35,682 nucleotides of DNA from Nanobdellota archaeon (GTDB taxonomy: Archaea > Nanobdellota > Nanobdellia > Parvarchaeales > Parvarchaeaceae), in NCBI GenBank assembly GCA_021802505.1, contig JAJZXE010000001.1:1-35682 (forward strand), read 5' to 3'. Below are positions 1 to 8,943 of the stretch, one piece after another. Under the pieces are notes generated by a model, which worked only from the letters and a program-made list of their open reading frames with translations, did no database searches and was not told where the DNA came from. Numbering within the stretch: the first letter of the stretch is position 1; the number at the start of each line of letters is the position of its first letter. The position numbers and the translations under genes were made by a program.

Positions 1-484
1 TCTTATTCAGATCAAAATCAAACAGGTTATCGCCGTTCAGTACGATAAAATCATCATGAAACAGGTTCTGGTTCTTTTTTATGGCTCCGCCGGTTCCTAC
101 CGGAGTAGTTTCCTCTGAATACCTTATCCTTACGCCGAACTTGCTTCCGTCTCCGAAATACTCCTTTATCTTGCTGCCCAGGTATCCTATTGATATTATG
201 ATATCAAGAAACTCTACTTTTTTCAACTGCTCTATCACATGCTCCAGTATAGGCCGGCCGTTTACCGGCAGCATCGGTTTTGGTATCTCGTATGTCAGCG
301 GTCTCAACCTTGTGCCGGATCCTCCCGCCAGTATCAATGCGATCCTGTTTTTGTTGGGTTCAAGCTGTTCTTTTATTATCCTTTCTATGGCTATGGATCT
401 ATTAGGTATGTTTATCCCGTCAATCGTTTTGTCTATTTTTTCAAGGGTCTTTTCGTTTATCGTTATTGTTATTCTTTTCTTCAT
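1..484 (-). CDS. RHH (CopG-like) domain fused to a sugar-1-phosphate nucleotidyltransferase, C-terminally truncated by the window edge
   Basis: Own translation of the minus strand from ATG at 484: MKKRITITINEKTLEKIDKTIDGINIPNRSIAIERIIKEQLEPNKNRIALILAGGSGTRLRPLTYEIPKPMLPVNGRPILEHVIEQLKK... The first ~40 aa look like RHH; LILAGGSGTRLRPLT..IPKPMLPV is the NTP_transferase signature. Absent from the ORF track because it is open at the edge. Confidence 0.88.
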   Translation of the reverse strand, partial: MKKRITITINEKTLEKIDKTIDGINIPNRSIAIERIIKEQLEPNKNRIALILAGGSGTRLRPLTYEIPKPMLPVNGRPILEHVIEQLKKVEFLDIIISIGYLGSKIKEYFGDGSKFGVRIRYSEETTPVGTGGAIKKNQNLFHDDFIVLNGDNLFDFDLNK

Positions 485-506
485 ATAAAGTATTACGTTG
501 TCTTAC

Positions 507-1652
507 TTATAAATCTTTTTTCAGTATTACTGAGATTGCATTATCTAAGTTTTTTGTAAATCTTTTCTCATCGTATCTTTCAGAGTTTTTTGCGCCCTTT
601 ACCAGCTTAAGATAAAACGTTTTATCGGTTATTCTTTTGAGTGCATCCGCTATGTTTTTTTCATCCGCGTTCACAAGCATGCCATTGATTCCATCTTTTA
701 TGAATTCCTTAGGCCCTCCCTCGTTTACAGATATTACCGGCTTATGGTATGCAAGCGATTCAAGCGGTGTAAGTCCCGTATCCTCGTTTATCGCGAGAAA
801 AAGAGTGGCATAACAGCCGCTGTAAAATCTGTTAAGTTCCTCTTCGGACAGGTCGCTTCTGACTACTATACTGCCGCTTTCCATGGATTTTATCCGCTGA
901 AAATATTTTTCATCCTCTGCGAATCCGGCTATAACTAATTTGAAGCCGTACTTTGCGATTCCCGAGAGATTAAACGCCTTCACTGCCAGATCCTGGCGTT
1001 TGTACTTTATGAACCTGCTGGGATAAAATATTATTTTTTCTGTCTTTATTCTTGCTTTTTTAATCCTTGAATAATTTACATGCGGTCCTAAGTTGAATAT
1101 TCTGTCACCGGGCAGCAGTCTATATTCTACTATCCTCCTCTTCACTTCCTCGCTGAATACAATTGAATAATCTATCCGCTTCCATGCCGATCTCTCAAGC
1201 AGCCTGTAAATGGGTATTATCAAGGGCAGTAATACCCTGTTTTTCAGGTTTTCATTCCTGTAGTAATCATACATGGTATGCGCCGTTCGTAATGGCGTGT
1301 GGCACATCGTCACGGTCTTTTTATGTCTGTTCCTAAAGGTTATAAATTCCGCTATCCCTGCGGTCGATATCATAAATATATCATATTCTTCAAGATTCTT
1401 TATCTTTGTAAATATCATCCTGGAAAAAAGGCCGATCCCCCTGCCTATGAATCCCTTTGGTTCTGCCCTGCCCAAAACGACTACATTGTATCTATTAAAG
1501 TCAGTGAATGTCCTATCCTTATCGTAAAAAAACGTGTAGACATCACAGTCATATTTTTTATCTTCAAGAACCTTCAAAATCGCCCTCTCAACGCCGCCCT
1601 TGCTCTTTATCCAGGGCACGAAAATGGCCATCTTTATTTTTTTTACTTCCAT
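507..1652 (-). CDS. Glycosyltransferase, GT4-like (group 1)
   Basis: 381 aa; KIIFYPSRFIKYKRQDLAVKAF, and EDTGLTPLESLAYHKPVISVNEGGPKEFI as the C-terminal GT4 sugar-nucleotide motif. Confidence 0.9.
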   Translation of the reverse strand: MEVKKIKMAIFVPWIKSKGGVERAILKVLEDKKYDCDVYTFFYDKDRTFTDFNRYNVVVLGRAEPKGFIGRGIGLFSRMIFTKIKNLEEYDIFMISTAGIAEFITFRNRHKKTVTMCHTPLRTAHTMYDYYRNENLKNRVLLPLIIPIYRLLERSAWKRIDYSIVFSEEVKRRIVEYRLLPGDRIFNLGPHVNYSRIKKARIKTEKIIFYPSRFIKYKRQDLAVKAFNLSGIAKYGFKLVIAGFAEDEKYFQRIKSMESGSIVVRSDLSEEELNRFYSGCYATLFLAINEDTGLTPLESLAYHKPVISVNEGGPKEFIKDGINGMLVNADEKNIADALKRITDKTFYLKLVKGAKNSERYDEKRFTKNLDNAISVILKKDL

Positions 1653-1688
1653 TCAATATTTAATACTTGACAACCAATATTAATATTT

Positions 1689-2384
1689 ATGGCAATAACC
1701 AAAAAGGGACAGTATTCCACAGAATACGTCATAATAATGGGTATAGGTCTGGCTGTGATCGCTTCCTTTTTAGTTTACGTCATGCTATTTTACGGTTCGT
1801 TTTCATCGAGTTCGGTGGCGAGTCAGATCACGAGCGTGTCAAATTCACTCGCAAAGGAAGCAAATTATGTAGCTTCCCAAGGTCCGGGTTCAATTCAGAC
1901 CTTTCCTATTACTATTCCTTTGATAGAATCGCGGCATTCCTTTTACTGCGGCAATATAATAAAGCTGCAGACTCCCACGCAGCTGGGTATCTCACAGTCT
2001 TCCGGTAATATCTCCGGCATGCTTCCGTTGAGCGGTGGAATATACGATGCATTTGCGGAGGCGGGGAATAACCAGGTTCTGATAGGCTTAAAGTTTGCGG
2101 TTTCATTGATAAAGCAGTCTTACACAGTGTCATTTTCGGGATCCACGGCGACTCTTGATTATGCTCTTTCCTTCTATAATTTTTCCGGTGATTTAGTGGG
2201 AACATCCTTTAATTTAACTATTCTTTCAATGGGCGGCGGCTATATAACAAGTGTTACGGGCTCAACAACCTCCGGTACATATTCAGGAACGATTACTCTG
2301 CCCTCTTCGGCTTCTGCCCAGTACCTTGTTGAGATATTTCCTACAAATGCAGGGGATTACTCTTCAACGTGCATCGCCGTTTAA
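1689..2384 (+). CDS. Class III signal-peptide (type IV pilin-like) surface protein
   Basis: KKGQYSTEYVIIMGIGLAVIASFLVYVMLF: KGQxSxEY processing motif followed by a hydrophobic helix. Confidence 0.8.
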   Translation: MAITKKGQYSTEYVIIMGIGLAVIASFLVYVMLFYGSFSSSSVASQITSVSNSLAKEANYVASQGPGSIQTFPITIPLIESRHSFYCGNIIKLQTPTQLGISQSSGNISGMLPLSGGIYDAFAEAGNNQVLIGLKFAVSLIKQSYTVSFSGSTATLDYALSFYNFSGDLVGTSFNLTILSMGGGYITSVTGSTTSGTYSGTITLPSSASAQYLVEIFPTNAGDYSSTCIAV

Positions 2385-2489
2385 TCTCCGTGTGTATTTT
2401 ATAAAAGTGTGAGCATGAAAATCCATAATCCAAATCATGGTATGAAGGTTGAATAGAGGAAATAAATAGAAGGAGGCATACAATAAAAT

Positions 2490-2807
2490 ATGAAAGTGCC
2501 ATCAGATGAGGAACTGGGAGAACTTGCGGCCGATGTCGGTGATGCGCTCCTCTCCGGTCTTCCGCAGATATCCGAAACGCAGGAGGTATCCTTTGAGATA
2601 GATCTATTAACGGGAGAGATAACACCAAAGGAAGTGGTAACCGAGTCACTGCTGAACTTAGTAAACGATGCCTCGGAAACATTTTTTGACGACCTTGAAA
2701 ATACATTTGAGATAAAAAAGAAAGATATCAAAAGCATAGTGATAAGGATAGAAGGAAGAAATGGTGGTGGTTATAATATAAGTGGTAAGCTCGACCTTTA
2801 CAGATAG
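2490..2807 (+). CDS. Hypothetical acidic 105 aa protein
   Basis: Complete ORF with archaeal-like composition and no recognised domain. Confidence 0.55.
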   Translation: MKVPSDEELGELAADVGDALLSGLPQISETQEVSFEIDLLTGEITPKEVVTESLLNLVNDASETFFDDLENTFEIKKKDIKSIVIRIEGRNGGGYNISGKLDLYR

Positions 2808-2925
2808 TTAGCGGAAAGCCCGCGGCTTTAACTGTAATGGGATGTCACAAACACCAGTATATAACCTTCGGCACGTTAAAACAGAAAGCTTTAAATACTA
2901 GTTATTACCTTACTATTTAAATCTT

Positions 2926-3849
2926 ATGAAAGTAGTAACAAGCAAGCATAATGCCAAGTGCCCGTCATGCGGTAGCAATTCTGTAATATACGATAAATCA
3001 ACCGGAGAGCTGGTTTGTCAGAGTTGCGGATATGTTATAGAGGGAGATACAATAGACTACGGCAGGGAATGGCGTTCATTTGAGGATGAAAGAGACGAAG
3101 GAAAGGGAAGGATGGGTTCTCCATTAAGTTATGCAAAATACGACAAGGGGACCAGCACCGTGATCGGAAAGGCGAGTGAATCCATAAAGCTTTCAAATGC
3201 AAACAGAAGGACATTCTATAAATTAAGGAAATGGCAGCCCAGGATCTCAACGGCATACGAAAGAAATCTGAAGTTTGCTCTGACAGAATTAAGGCATGCC
3301 AGCAACAGATTGCACGTTTCAAATATAATCCAGGAGGAGGCTGCTAAAATGTACAGAGAGGCCATAACCAGAAGATTGGTCAGGGGAAGATCAATGGAAA
3401 GCGTTATTGCCGGTGCGTTATACGCTGCGGCTAGAAAACACAACCGACCGATAACCCTGGACGAGATATCAGATACATTTGAAGTCGAAAGGAAGGAAGT
3501 GGGGAAGGCCTACAGACTGCTGTGCAGGGAACTGGGCATTAAAATACTGCCGACATCCCCTAGCGACTACATCTATAAATTTGCTTCAGAACTGGGCGTT
3601 TCAAACAAGACCGTTTCGGACGCCGTTAAACTGCTCAAGGAAGCGGAAGAAAAGGGATTGACCAGCGGCAAAGGCCCGATGGGTATCGCTGCCGCAGTCC
3701 TTTACGTTGCAACCCTTATAAACAAGGAAAAGAAGACGCAGAGGGATGCCGCAAAGGCTGCAGGTATAACGGAAGTCACCATCAGAAACAGGTACAAGGA
3801 ACTTTACCGCGTCCTGAATCTGAAAGAAAGATTTAAAATAGACGACTAA
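2926..3849 (+). CDS. tfb: Transcription initiation factor IIB (TFB)
   Basis: Zinc ribbon CPSCGSNSVIYDKSTGELVCQSCGYVI, YGREWRSFEDE, and two cyclin-like repeats. TATA-like ctttaaatac upstream. Confidence 0.97.
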   Translation: MKVVTSKHNAKCPSCGSNSVIYDKSTGELVCQSCGYVIEGDTIDYGREWRSFEDERDEGKGRMGSPLSYAKYDKGTSTVIGKASESIKLSNANRRTFYKLRKWQPRISTAYERNLKFALTELRHASNRLHVSNIIQEEAAKMYREAITRRLVRGRSMESVIAGALYAAARKHNRPITLDEISDTFEVERKEVGKAYRLLCRELGIKILPTSPSDYIYKFASELGVSNKTVSDAVKLLKEAEEKGLTSGKGPMGIAAAVLYVATLINKEKKTQRDAAKAAGITEVTIRNRYKELYRVLNLKERFKIDD

Positions 3850-3891
3850 ACCGCCCTGTTAATAATATATTCAATAAAGCCTATATGACTT

Positions 3892-5028
3892 ATGGAGCTT
3901 TTCAGGGAAGGAGCTGTAAGATTCTATGCAGAGAACAAGCAGGTCAGAAAGTCCGAAGTTTTTTATAACCCAAACAGGCAGTTTGACAGGAGTTTAAACG
4001 TCCTGTTTGTCAGATGCAGCGGCAAGAAAAAACTGAAAGGATTAGAGTTGTTCTCCGGCAGCGGCGTGCGCGGTCTGAGGCTGTGCACCGAAACCGAAAA
4101 ATTCGCTTCGTTCGTCTTTAACGACATAAAATCGATAGACACCCTGGAAAAGAACATTACATTGAACGGCAAAAATCTGCGCGGCATAAGATTAGACATA
4201 AAATCACAGGACGCAAAAAGATTCGTTTCCGCCGAAAAATACGATTATATCGACATAGATCCTTTCGGGTCTCCGGCGCCTTATCTGAACACCGCATTTA
4301 CTTTAATAAAGAAAGGAGGTTTTATAGGATTGAGCGCAACCGATACCGCGGCGCTGTTTGGCAGCGCACAGAAGGCATGCATGCGTAAATACGGCTCGTT
4401 TTCATTGAAGACACCGTACAGCAATGAAATAGGCATAAGGATACTGATTAAGAAAGTGGAAGAAGTCGCAAATTCTTTCAATTTTTCCGTGAAGCCCCTG
4501 TTTTTTGATTTTAATGGTAATTTCTTAAGGCTCTACTTTTTGGTTGAAAGGATAAATAACGGGCATAACCTCGGCTTTATATGCCAGTGCAGCAAGTGTC
4601 CGAACAGAAGCACGGAAAAGTCCTTAAAATGCGGTTATTGTGGTTCAAAGATGGTCAAAGCCGGCGGCCTATGGCTTGATCCCATGTTTGATAAACCGTT
4701 TGTAAGGAATATGTACAGGACCGCAATGCATGAATCCGGGGTAGACCTGGAGTTTAATGGAGAAAATACAATGAAAATATACGGGTTGAACATTGTCAGA
4801 GGGAAAAACAAAAAAAGAATTTCTGCGGATGACTCAATAACAGATTACTTAAAAAAATTAATGAAGGAGAAAGAGACAGTGACATACTACACCACAGATG
4901 AGCTCGCTTCTTACCTAAAAACACCCGAAAAAAGCATACGGGAATTTGAGGACAAAACAGTCTTATCAAGCAAAGGTTTTAGATGGACAGCTAGTTTCGA
5001 ATCCCTTATAAAATCAAAATTCAGCTGA
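3892..5028 (+). CDS. trm1: tRNA (guanine(26)-N2)-dimethyltransferase
   Basis: LELFSGSGVRGLRL, YDYIDIDPFGSPAPYLNTAF, and a C-terminal zinc-binding region CSKCPNRSTEKSLKCGYCG. Confidence 0.95.
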   Translation: MELFREGAVRFYAENKQVRKSEVFYNPNRQFDRSLNVLFVRCSGKKKLKGLELFSGSGVRGLRLCTETEKFASFVFNDIKSIDTLEKNITLNGKNLRGIRLDIKSQDAKRFVSAEKYDYIDIDPFGSPAPYLNTAFTLIKKGGFIGLSATDTAALFGSAQKACMRKYGSFSLKTPYSNEIGIRILIKKVEEVANSFNFSVKPLFFDFNGNFLRLYFLVERINNGHNLGFICQCSKCPNRSTEKSLKCGYCGSKMVKAGGLWLDPMFDKPFVRNMYRTAMHESGVDLEFNGENTMKIYGLNIVRGKNKKRISADDSITDYLKKLMKEKETVTYYTTDELASYLKTPEKSIREFEDKTVLSSKGFRWTASFESLIKSKFS

Positions 5029-5272
5029 GCTTTATCTCCTTGTTCATTGCCTGTCCGGGCAGTCCCCTTCTGAATCTTATGACGACTCTTCCCTTGCCGC
5101 CATGCGGCTTTACTATGATCCCTTTTATTGAGGATTTTGAGAATGCTATCTCCACTTTTTTGCCGATGAACTTCTTTGCTGCTTCCCTGCTGTCCACTTT
5201 TTCTATGCTTGCTATAGCCTGGTTCATCTTCTGCGTTTTTCTTCCTCTTCTATACGATAAAAGTTTTGCCAT
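5021..5272 (-). CDS. rpl35ae: Ribosomal protein L35Ae (eL33)
   Basis: GIIVKPHGGKGRVVIRFRRGLPGQA is the L35Ae C-terminal signature; 83 aa. Confidence 0.93.
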   Translation of the reverse strand: MAKLLSYRRGRKTQKMNQAIASIEKVDSREAAKKFIGKKVEIAFSKSSIKGIIVKPHGGKGRVVIRFRRGLPGQAMNKEIKLS

Positions 5273-5273
5273 A

Positions 5274-6359
5274 TCATTCCTCCTTCTGCATGTATTTATC
5301 CGTTACTTCTTTGTCCGCCTGTTTTAACAGGTCCTTGTCTATTACGGGCTTGAGCTTTCCTTCTTTGTCCCTTAATTTATCTATTATTTTTGTTATTTTT
5401 TCGATTATATACTTTGCATCCTTCAATTTTTTATCAAATTCCTCCCCGGTTATTGATTTCACTTCGCCGTGGTCTATTCTTTTGAACCATTTCACTATAT
5501 CGTCCACCTTTTCTATGTCCTCCGCAGTAAGTACCTTCTCTTTCTGTACGGCAATCTCTTCAAGATCCTTTGCCACCTGCTTTGGAACAGGCGGTAGATA
5601 ACCGTACTCCATTAAAAGCGCCTGGCCGGCAGCTACCACCGAATTATAGAGATCCAGGCTGAGTTTTGTGCTCAATACGTTCTCCGCAAGCATTATCAGT
5701 CCCTCGGCGTTTTCTATGTTGTTGTTTATAGACTCGGTCGTTGGTATTATGTTTCCGGTTTTATACAGCATCTGTATAGGAACGAAAAAACCGGTGTCGT
5801 AAACCGCCACGCCGTCCCTTAACAATGTGAGTATGACCGGGTTTGGTTTTATTATGGAGCTCCAGAACTCCGATAAAGGATATGCCTGTGCGTGTATCTT
5901 ATCGGAAAAATCCCTCGCTATCTCGGCCATCTTTGTGAATAATCTATCCCTTAACTGTTCAAGTGTGAATTTCTGTATATCCGTATCGTCTACTATGAAT
6001 GCGACGTCTATATCTGATGTGCTTGTCATCCCTGTCTTTGTCTTTGAGCTTCCAAACACGACTATCGATTTTATGTATCTTCTGAACAGGCTTAAGACCC
6101 TTAAGAAATAGGCTCTTATTGAATTCGCATCCTTTGACGGCAATACCTTGTTGAGAATGTCAAATGATAAACCCGCAAGCTGTCCTGGAGGCTCTACCGA
6201 TTCGGCGTTTTCGCCCTCTCCGACCTCCAACCCTATAAATGAGCCCATATAGTCCACTCTTTCATTGAGCTCGTCTATCTTTGCGGATAAAGCGTCTATA
6301 GTCGAAAAAAGCTTGTTTAAAGTGGCCTCTATCGGATTTATGTTTTCAGTTTGATGCAT
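5274..6359 (-). CDS. MNT-type nucleotidyltransferase domain protein with an N-terminal coiled coil and a C-terminal helical (possibly HEPN-like) region
   Basis: VVFGSSKTKTGMTSTSDIDVAFIVDD matches GSxxxG...SDIDxxF. The C-terminal helical segment LYNSVVAAGQALLMEYGYLPPVPKQVAKDLEEIA resembles HEPN. Confidence 0.7.
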   Translation of the reverse strand: MHQTENINPIEATLNKLFSTIDALSAKIDELNERVDYMGSFIGLEVGEGENAESVEPPGQLAGLSFDILNKVLPSKDANSIRAYFLRVLSLFRRYIKSIVVFGSSKTKTGMTSTSDIDVAFIVDDTDIQKFTLEQLRDRLFTKMAEIARDFSDKIHAQAYPLSEFWSSIIKPNPVILTLLRDGVAVYDTGFFVPIQMLYKTGNIIPTTESINNNIENAEGLIMLAENVLSTKLSLDLYNSVVAAGQALLMEYGYLPPVPKQVAKDLEEIAVQKEKVLTAEDIEKVDDIVKWFKRIDHGEVKSITGEEFDKKLKDAKYIIEKITKIIDKLRDKEGKLKPVIDKDLLKQADKEVTDKYMQKEE

Positions 6360-6419
6360 GTTAACCTCCGTTAATGTGAATTTATGAATTTGATTATTTA
6401 TAAGCCTTTGTAGGATTTA

Positions 6420-6431
6420 CGGATTAATCCG
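6420..6431. promoter_or_regulatory. Perfect 12-bp palindrome CGGATTAATCCG between divergent genes
   Basis: Read directly; lies in the 137-bp intergenic region between 6359 (-) and 6497 (+). Confidence 0.4.
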
Positions 6432-6496
6432 CTTTTTCTTGTTTTTAAGGCGAATTTGCACAACACTATTTAAATTAGAAAAATCTAATAAGATTT

Positions 6497-8263
6497 ATGA
6501 ACATACGGCAGGTACAGGAGTTAGCTAAGAAGTTCAATTCCCCCCAAAGCGATACTGATGAGCTGAATAAATGGATAAACGAGCTGGAATCAATGGGTTC
6601 AAGCGCTGAGGCGCATTACAGGGGAAATGTCGATTTTAGGTATGCCGGGAAGAAAAACGATTTTGGATATGTGGGATCGGAAGAAACCGTTGATCCAGGG
6701 TTTGTAGGCAACCCTGCCGGCTACCATTTCACAAAAGACGTCTATAAGAGATATCATTTTCAGCCGGAATATTACTCGGTAATGCAGATGTTCGGCGCCC
6801 TGGAATACAAAATTCTGAGGATTGCGGAATCAGTGGATCCGTCTTCCCTTTCAAGTCTGATGAACATGGTGTTCGACAAAAGGAAAAATCTTGAAGACAG
6901 GGTAATGCAGCTTCTGGGGAGTATAAATACGGTTCTGAAGTCGATAATTGCGATAATATATGAACTCAAGGAGCTGGACAGGAACCTGTATTTTTATGAT
7001 GAGTTAAAAGACAGTGACAAGGAAAAAGCCGAAGCGGCGGAATTGGCACTGAAGAGAATTTTTCTTGACAACATAGACTCAAGAAAGGGCGGCGCAAGTC
7101 TGTCAGCTTTGTCAAGATCTCCGACGCAGAGCCAGGCCGGCCCGGGATTTATAGACATAATGTCCGTTTTTTATCAGGTTAAAAGCCTTAAGGATGTTTC
7201 CCAGATAGACAGAAACGAGCAGTACAAGAATATACTGAAGAACAGATACATAGAATATGAAAAATGGAAGGAGATAAACGGAAAGGACTTAAAAAACAGG
7301 AAGAGCATGCTCCTGCAGTACCTAAAAAGCCAGATGGGCTCTTTTGATCTCTATGTCGACTGGTGTTCAACGTATCTGTCTCTTCTCTCAAAAATGAGCT
7401 GGAATCCCTCGAAAAATGCAGCCGGTTACATGAAGGGTGCGGGTAAACCTGACGTATTTGAAAACGAGAGTTTTTCAGTAACGGCAGTTGCATTCAAACC
7501 GATATATACCGGGGAATACGACGTGGAGTATGCGCGTCTTTTTAAAAACCGCGGACCAGAAATACCGGTTACGGTCGAGCCAAAAAGTCTGGCCGGAACC
7601 CTCCTTAGCCGCGGGTATAAGGAACACGGAAGGTCATTTATATACAAAAGATTAAAAAAATACGGCCCTCTGGTCTTTGCAGCGATGAAACTTACGATGG
7701 ATTTCAAGGAAAAGCCCAGCAAAGAGGCACTGCAGCCGCCGTACGAAGGGACGGTTTATTTCCACATGTTTCCTTATTGCTTCACTCCCGAAGAGTTCTA
7801 TCTTTACAAGCAGGCAAACATGGCAAAGATACAGAAGACCGTTTTCGCTTCCGTTGATCAGACTGTTTTCCGTTCATTAAATATAATAAAAGAAGACCTT
7901 GATAAATACGTCGCTGAAGCGGATAAGGAAGAAAAGGAAAAGAAAGAAAAAGAAAACAAGAAGCCGCAGAAGGAATACGCCATCTTTGACATTTACCGCT
8001 CATTTAAGGATGATATCATGGGGGTTTCAAAGTCGTTTTCCGGTTTTTCGTCGGAACAGGGAAAGCATAAGAGGGTATTCGGTGACAAAGAGGCGGAAGT
8101 CTATGAGATGCTGGTGAACGCAAGACTTTTTTCAAGGCCGAGGCTTAAGACGGCACTGGAAACCGGTCTGTTCATATCAAACGCGGATGCCGATTATGTA
8201 TACAATGAATCAAAAAAGAGAGTTGGGCTGCTCAACTGGAAGCCGCCTTTTTCCGTGAACTGA
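6497..8263 (+). CDS. Large hypothetical protein (588 aa), first gene before an array of tiny membrane proteins
   Basis: Complete ORF with upstream TATA-like ctatttaaatta. No recognised domain; Lys/Glu-rich linker near the C-terminus. Confidence 0.75.
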   Translation: MNIRQVQELAKKFNSPQSDTDELNKWINELESMGSSAEAHYRGNVDFRYAGKKNDFGYVGSEETVDPGFVGNPAGYHFTKDVYKRYHFQPEYYSVMQMFGALEYKILRIAESVDPSSLSSLMNMVFDKRKNLEDRVMQLLGSINTVLKSIIAIIYELKELDRNLYFYDELKDSDKEKAEAAELALKRIFLDNIDSRKGGASLSALSRSPTQSQAGPGFIDIMSVFYQVKSLKDVSQIDRNEQYKNILKNRYIEYEKWKEINGKDLKNRKSMLLQYLKSQMGSFDLYVDWCSTYLSLLSKMSWNPSKNAAGYMKGAGKPDVFENESFSVTAVAFKPIYTGEYDVEYARLFKNRGPEIPVTVEPKSLAGTLLSRGYKEHGRSFIYKRLKKYGPLVFAAMKLTMDFKEKPSKEALQPPYEGTVYFHMFPYCFTPEEFYLYKQANMAKIQKTVFASVDQTVFRSLNIIKEDLDKYVAEADKEEKEKKEKENKKPQKEYAIFDIYRSFKDDIMGVSKSFSGFSSEQGKHKRVFGDKEAEVYEMLVNARLFSRPRLKTALETGLFISNADADYVYNESKKRVGLLNWKPPFSVN

Positions 8264-8265
8264 TC

Positions 8266-8439
8266 ATGAATAACAAGGGACAGATGCCGATAACGGAGAT
8301 AATCGCCATAATCCTCGCAATAATCGTACTGTTCGCCGGCATCATCATCGCACTTATATTTACGGGAGCTGGTTCAACGATCGGAAAGGACATAACGAGT
8401 GTTTTTTCGTTCAGCTGGCTTTATGGCAAGGGGATATGA
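8266..8439 (+). CDS. 57 aa single-helix membrane protein with class III-like N-terminus
   Basis: Own translation: MNNKGQMPITEIIAIILAIIVLFAGIIIALIFTGAGSTIGKDITSVFSFSWLYGKGI*. Starts 2 nt after the preceding stop; not in the ORF track (<60 aa). Confidence 0.72.
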   Translation: MNNKGQMPITEIIAIILAIIVLFAGIIIALIFTGAGSTIGKDITSVFSFSWLYGKGI

Positions 8440-8606
8440 ATAATAAGGCAGTGGTGAGCGGTGTTTTTCTCTATATTATACTGATAATAATAGGTATACT
8501 TCTCATAGTGATCTTTCTCGAGCTTTTTACCCCTTATAAATTCACGGACCTGTTCAAGGCATTTATATCAAAATCAAACAGTTTAAACGTAAGCGGTTAT
8601 ACATGA
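8436..8606 (+). CDS. 56 aa single-helix membrane protein
   Basis: ATGA overlap with the previous ORF. MNNKAVVSGVFLYIILIIIGILLIVIFLELFTPYKFTDLFKAFISKSNSLNVSGYT*. Confidence 0.72.
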   Translation: MNNKAVVSGVFLYIILIIIGILLIVIFLELFTPYKFTDLFKAFISKSNSLNVSGYT

Positions 8607-8607
8607 T

Positions 8608-8748
8608 ATGAACAAAAAAGGAGTTGAAAGCTATATACTTTTGATAATAATAACGCTGATAGTTCTTATACTGATAATAATATTTTATCTGTTCCTTTTT
8701 TCCCCCGGAACCATACACAAACTTATACCCTCCGTTCCTAGTATATAG
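8608..8748 (+). CDS. 46 aa single-helix membrane protein
   Basis: MNKKGVESYILLIIITLIVLILIIIFYLFLFSPGTIHKLIPSVPSI*, 1 nt after the previous stop. Confidence 0.72.
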   Translation: MNKKGVESYILLIIITLIVLILIIIFYLFLFSPGTIHKLIPSVPSI

Positions 8749-8749
8749 C

Positions 8750-8911
8750 ATGGAATCGGTCTGGTTTTACGTCATAGCCGTTATACTCGGGATAACCCTC
8801 ATACTGGTTTACCTCTTATTCGCAGGGCCTTCCACGCTGGCTAAGGATATATCCGGTTTTTTTTCGGGGATAGCCTCATCAATAATGTCGGGATTTAAAA
8901 CCGCTTATTAA
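8750..8911 (+). CDS. 53 aa single-helix membrane protein
   Basis: MESVWFYVIAVILGITLILVYLLFAGPSTLAKDISGFFSGIASSIMSGFKTAY*, 1 nt after the previous stop. Confidence 0.7.
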   Translation: MESVWFYVIAVILGITLILVYLLFAGPSTLAKDISGFFSGIASSIMSGFKTAY

Positions 8912-8943
8912 CATTTTTATACTTTCCAAAGCTATTAGGGATT

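Noticed and set aside
81-559. + strand ORFs (135 and 106 aa)
   Set aside because: Antisense to the RHH-nucleotidyltransferase gene, which has clear signature motifs.
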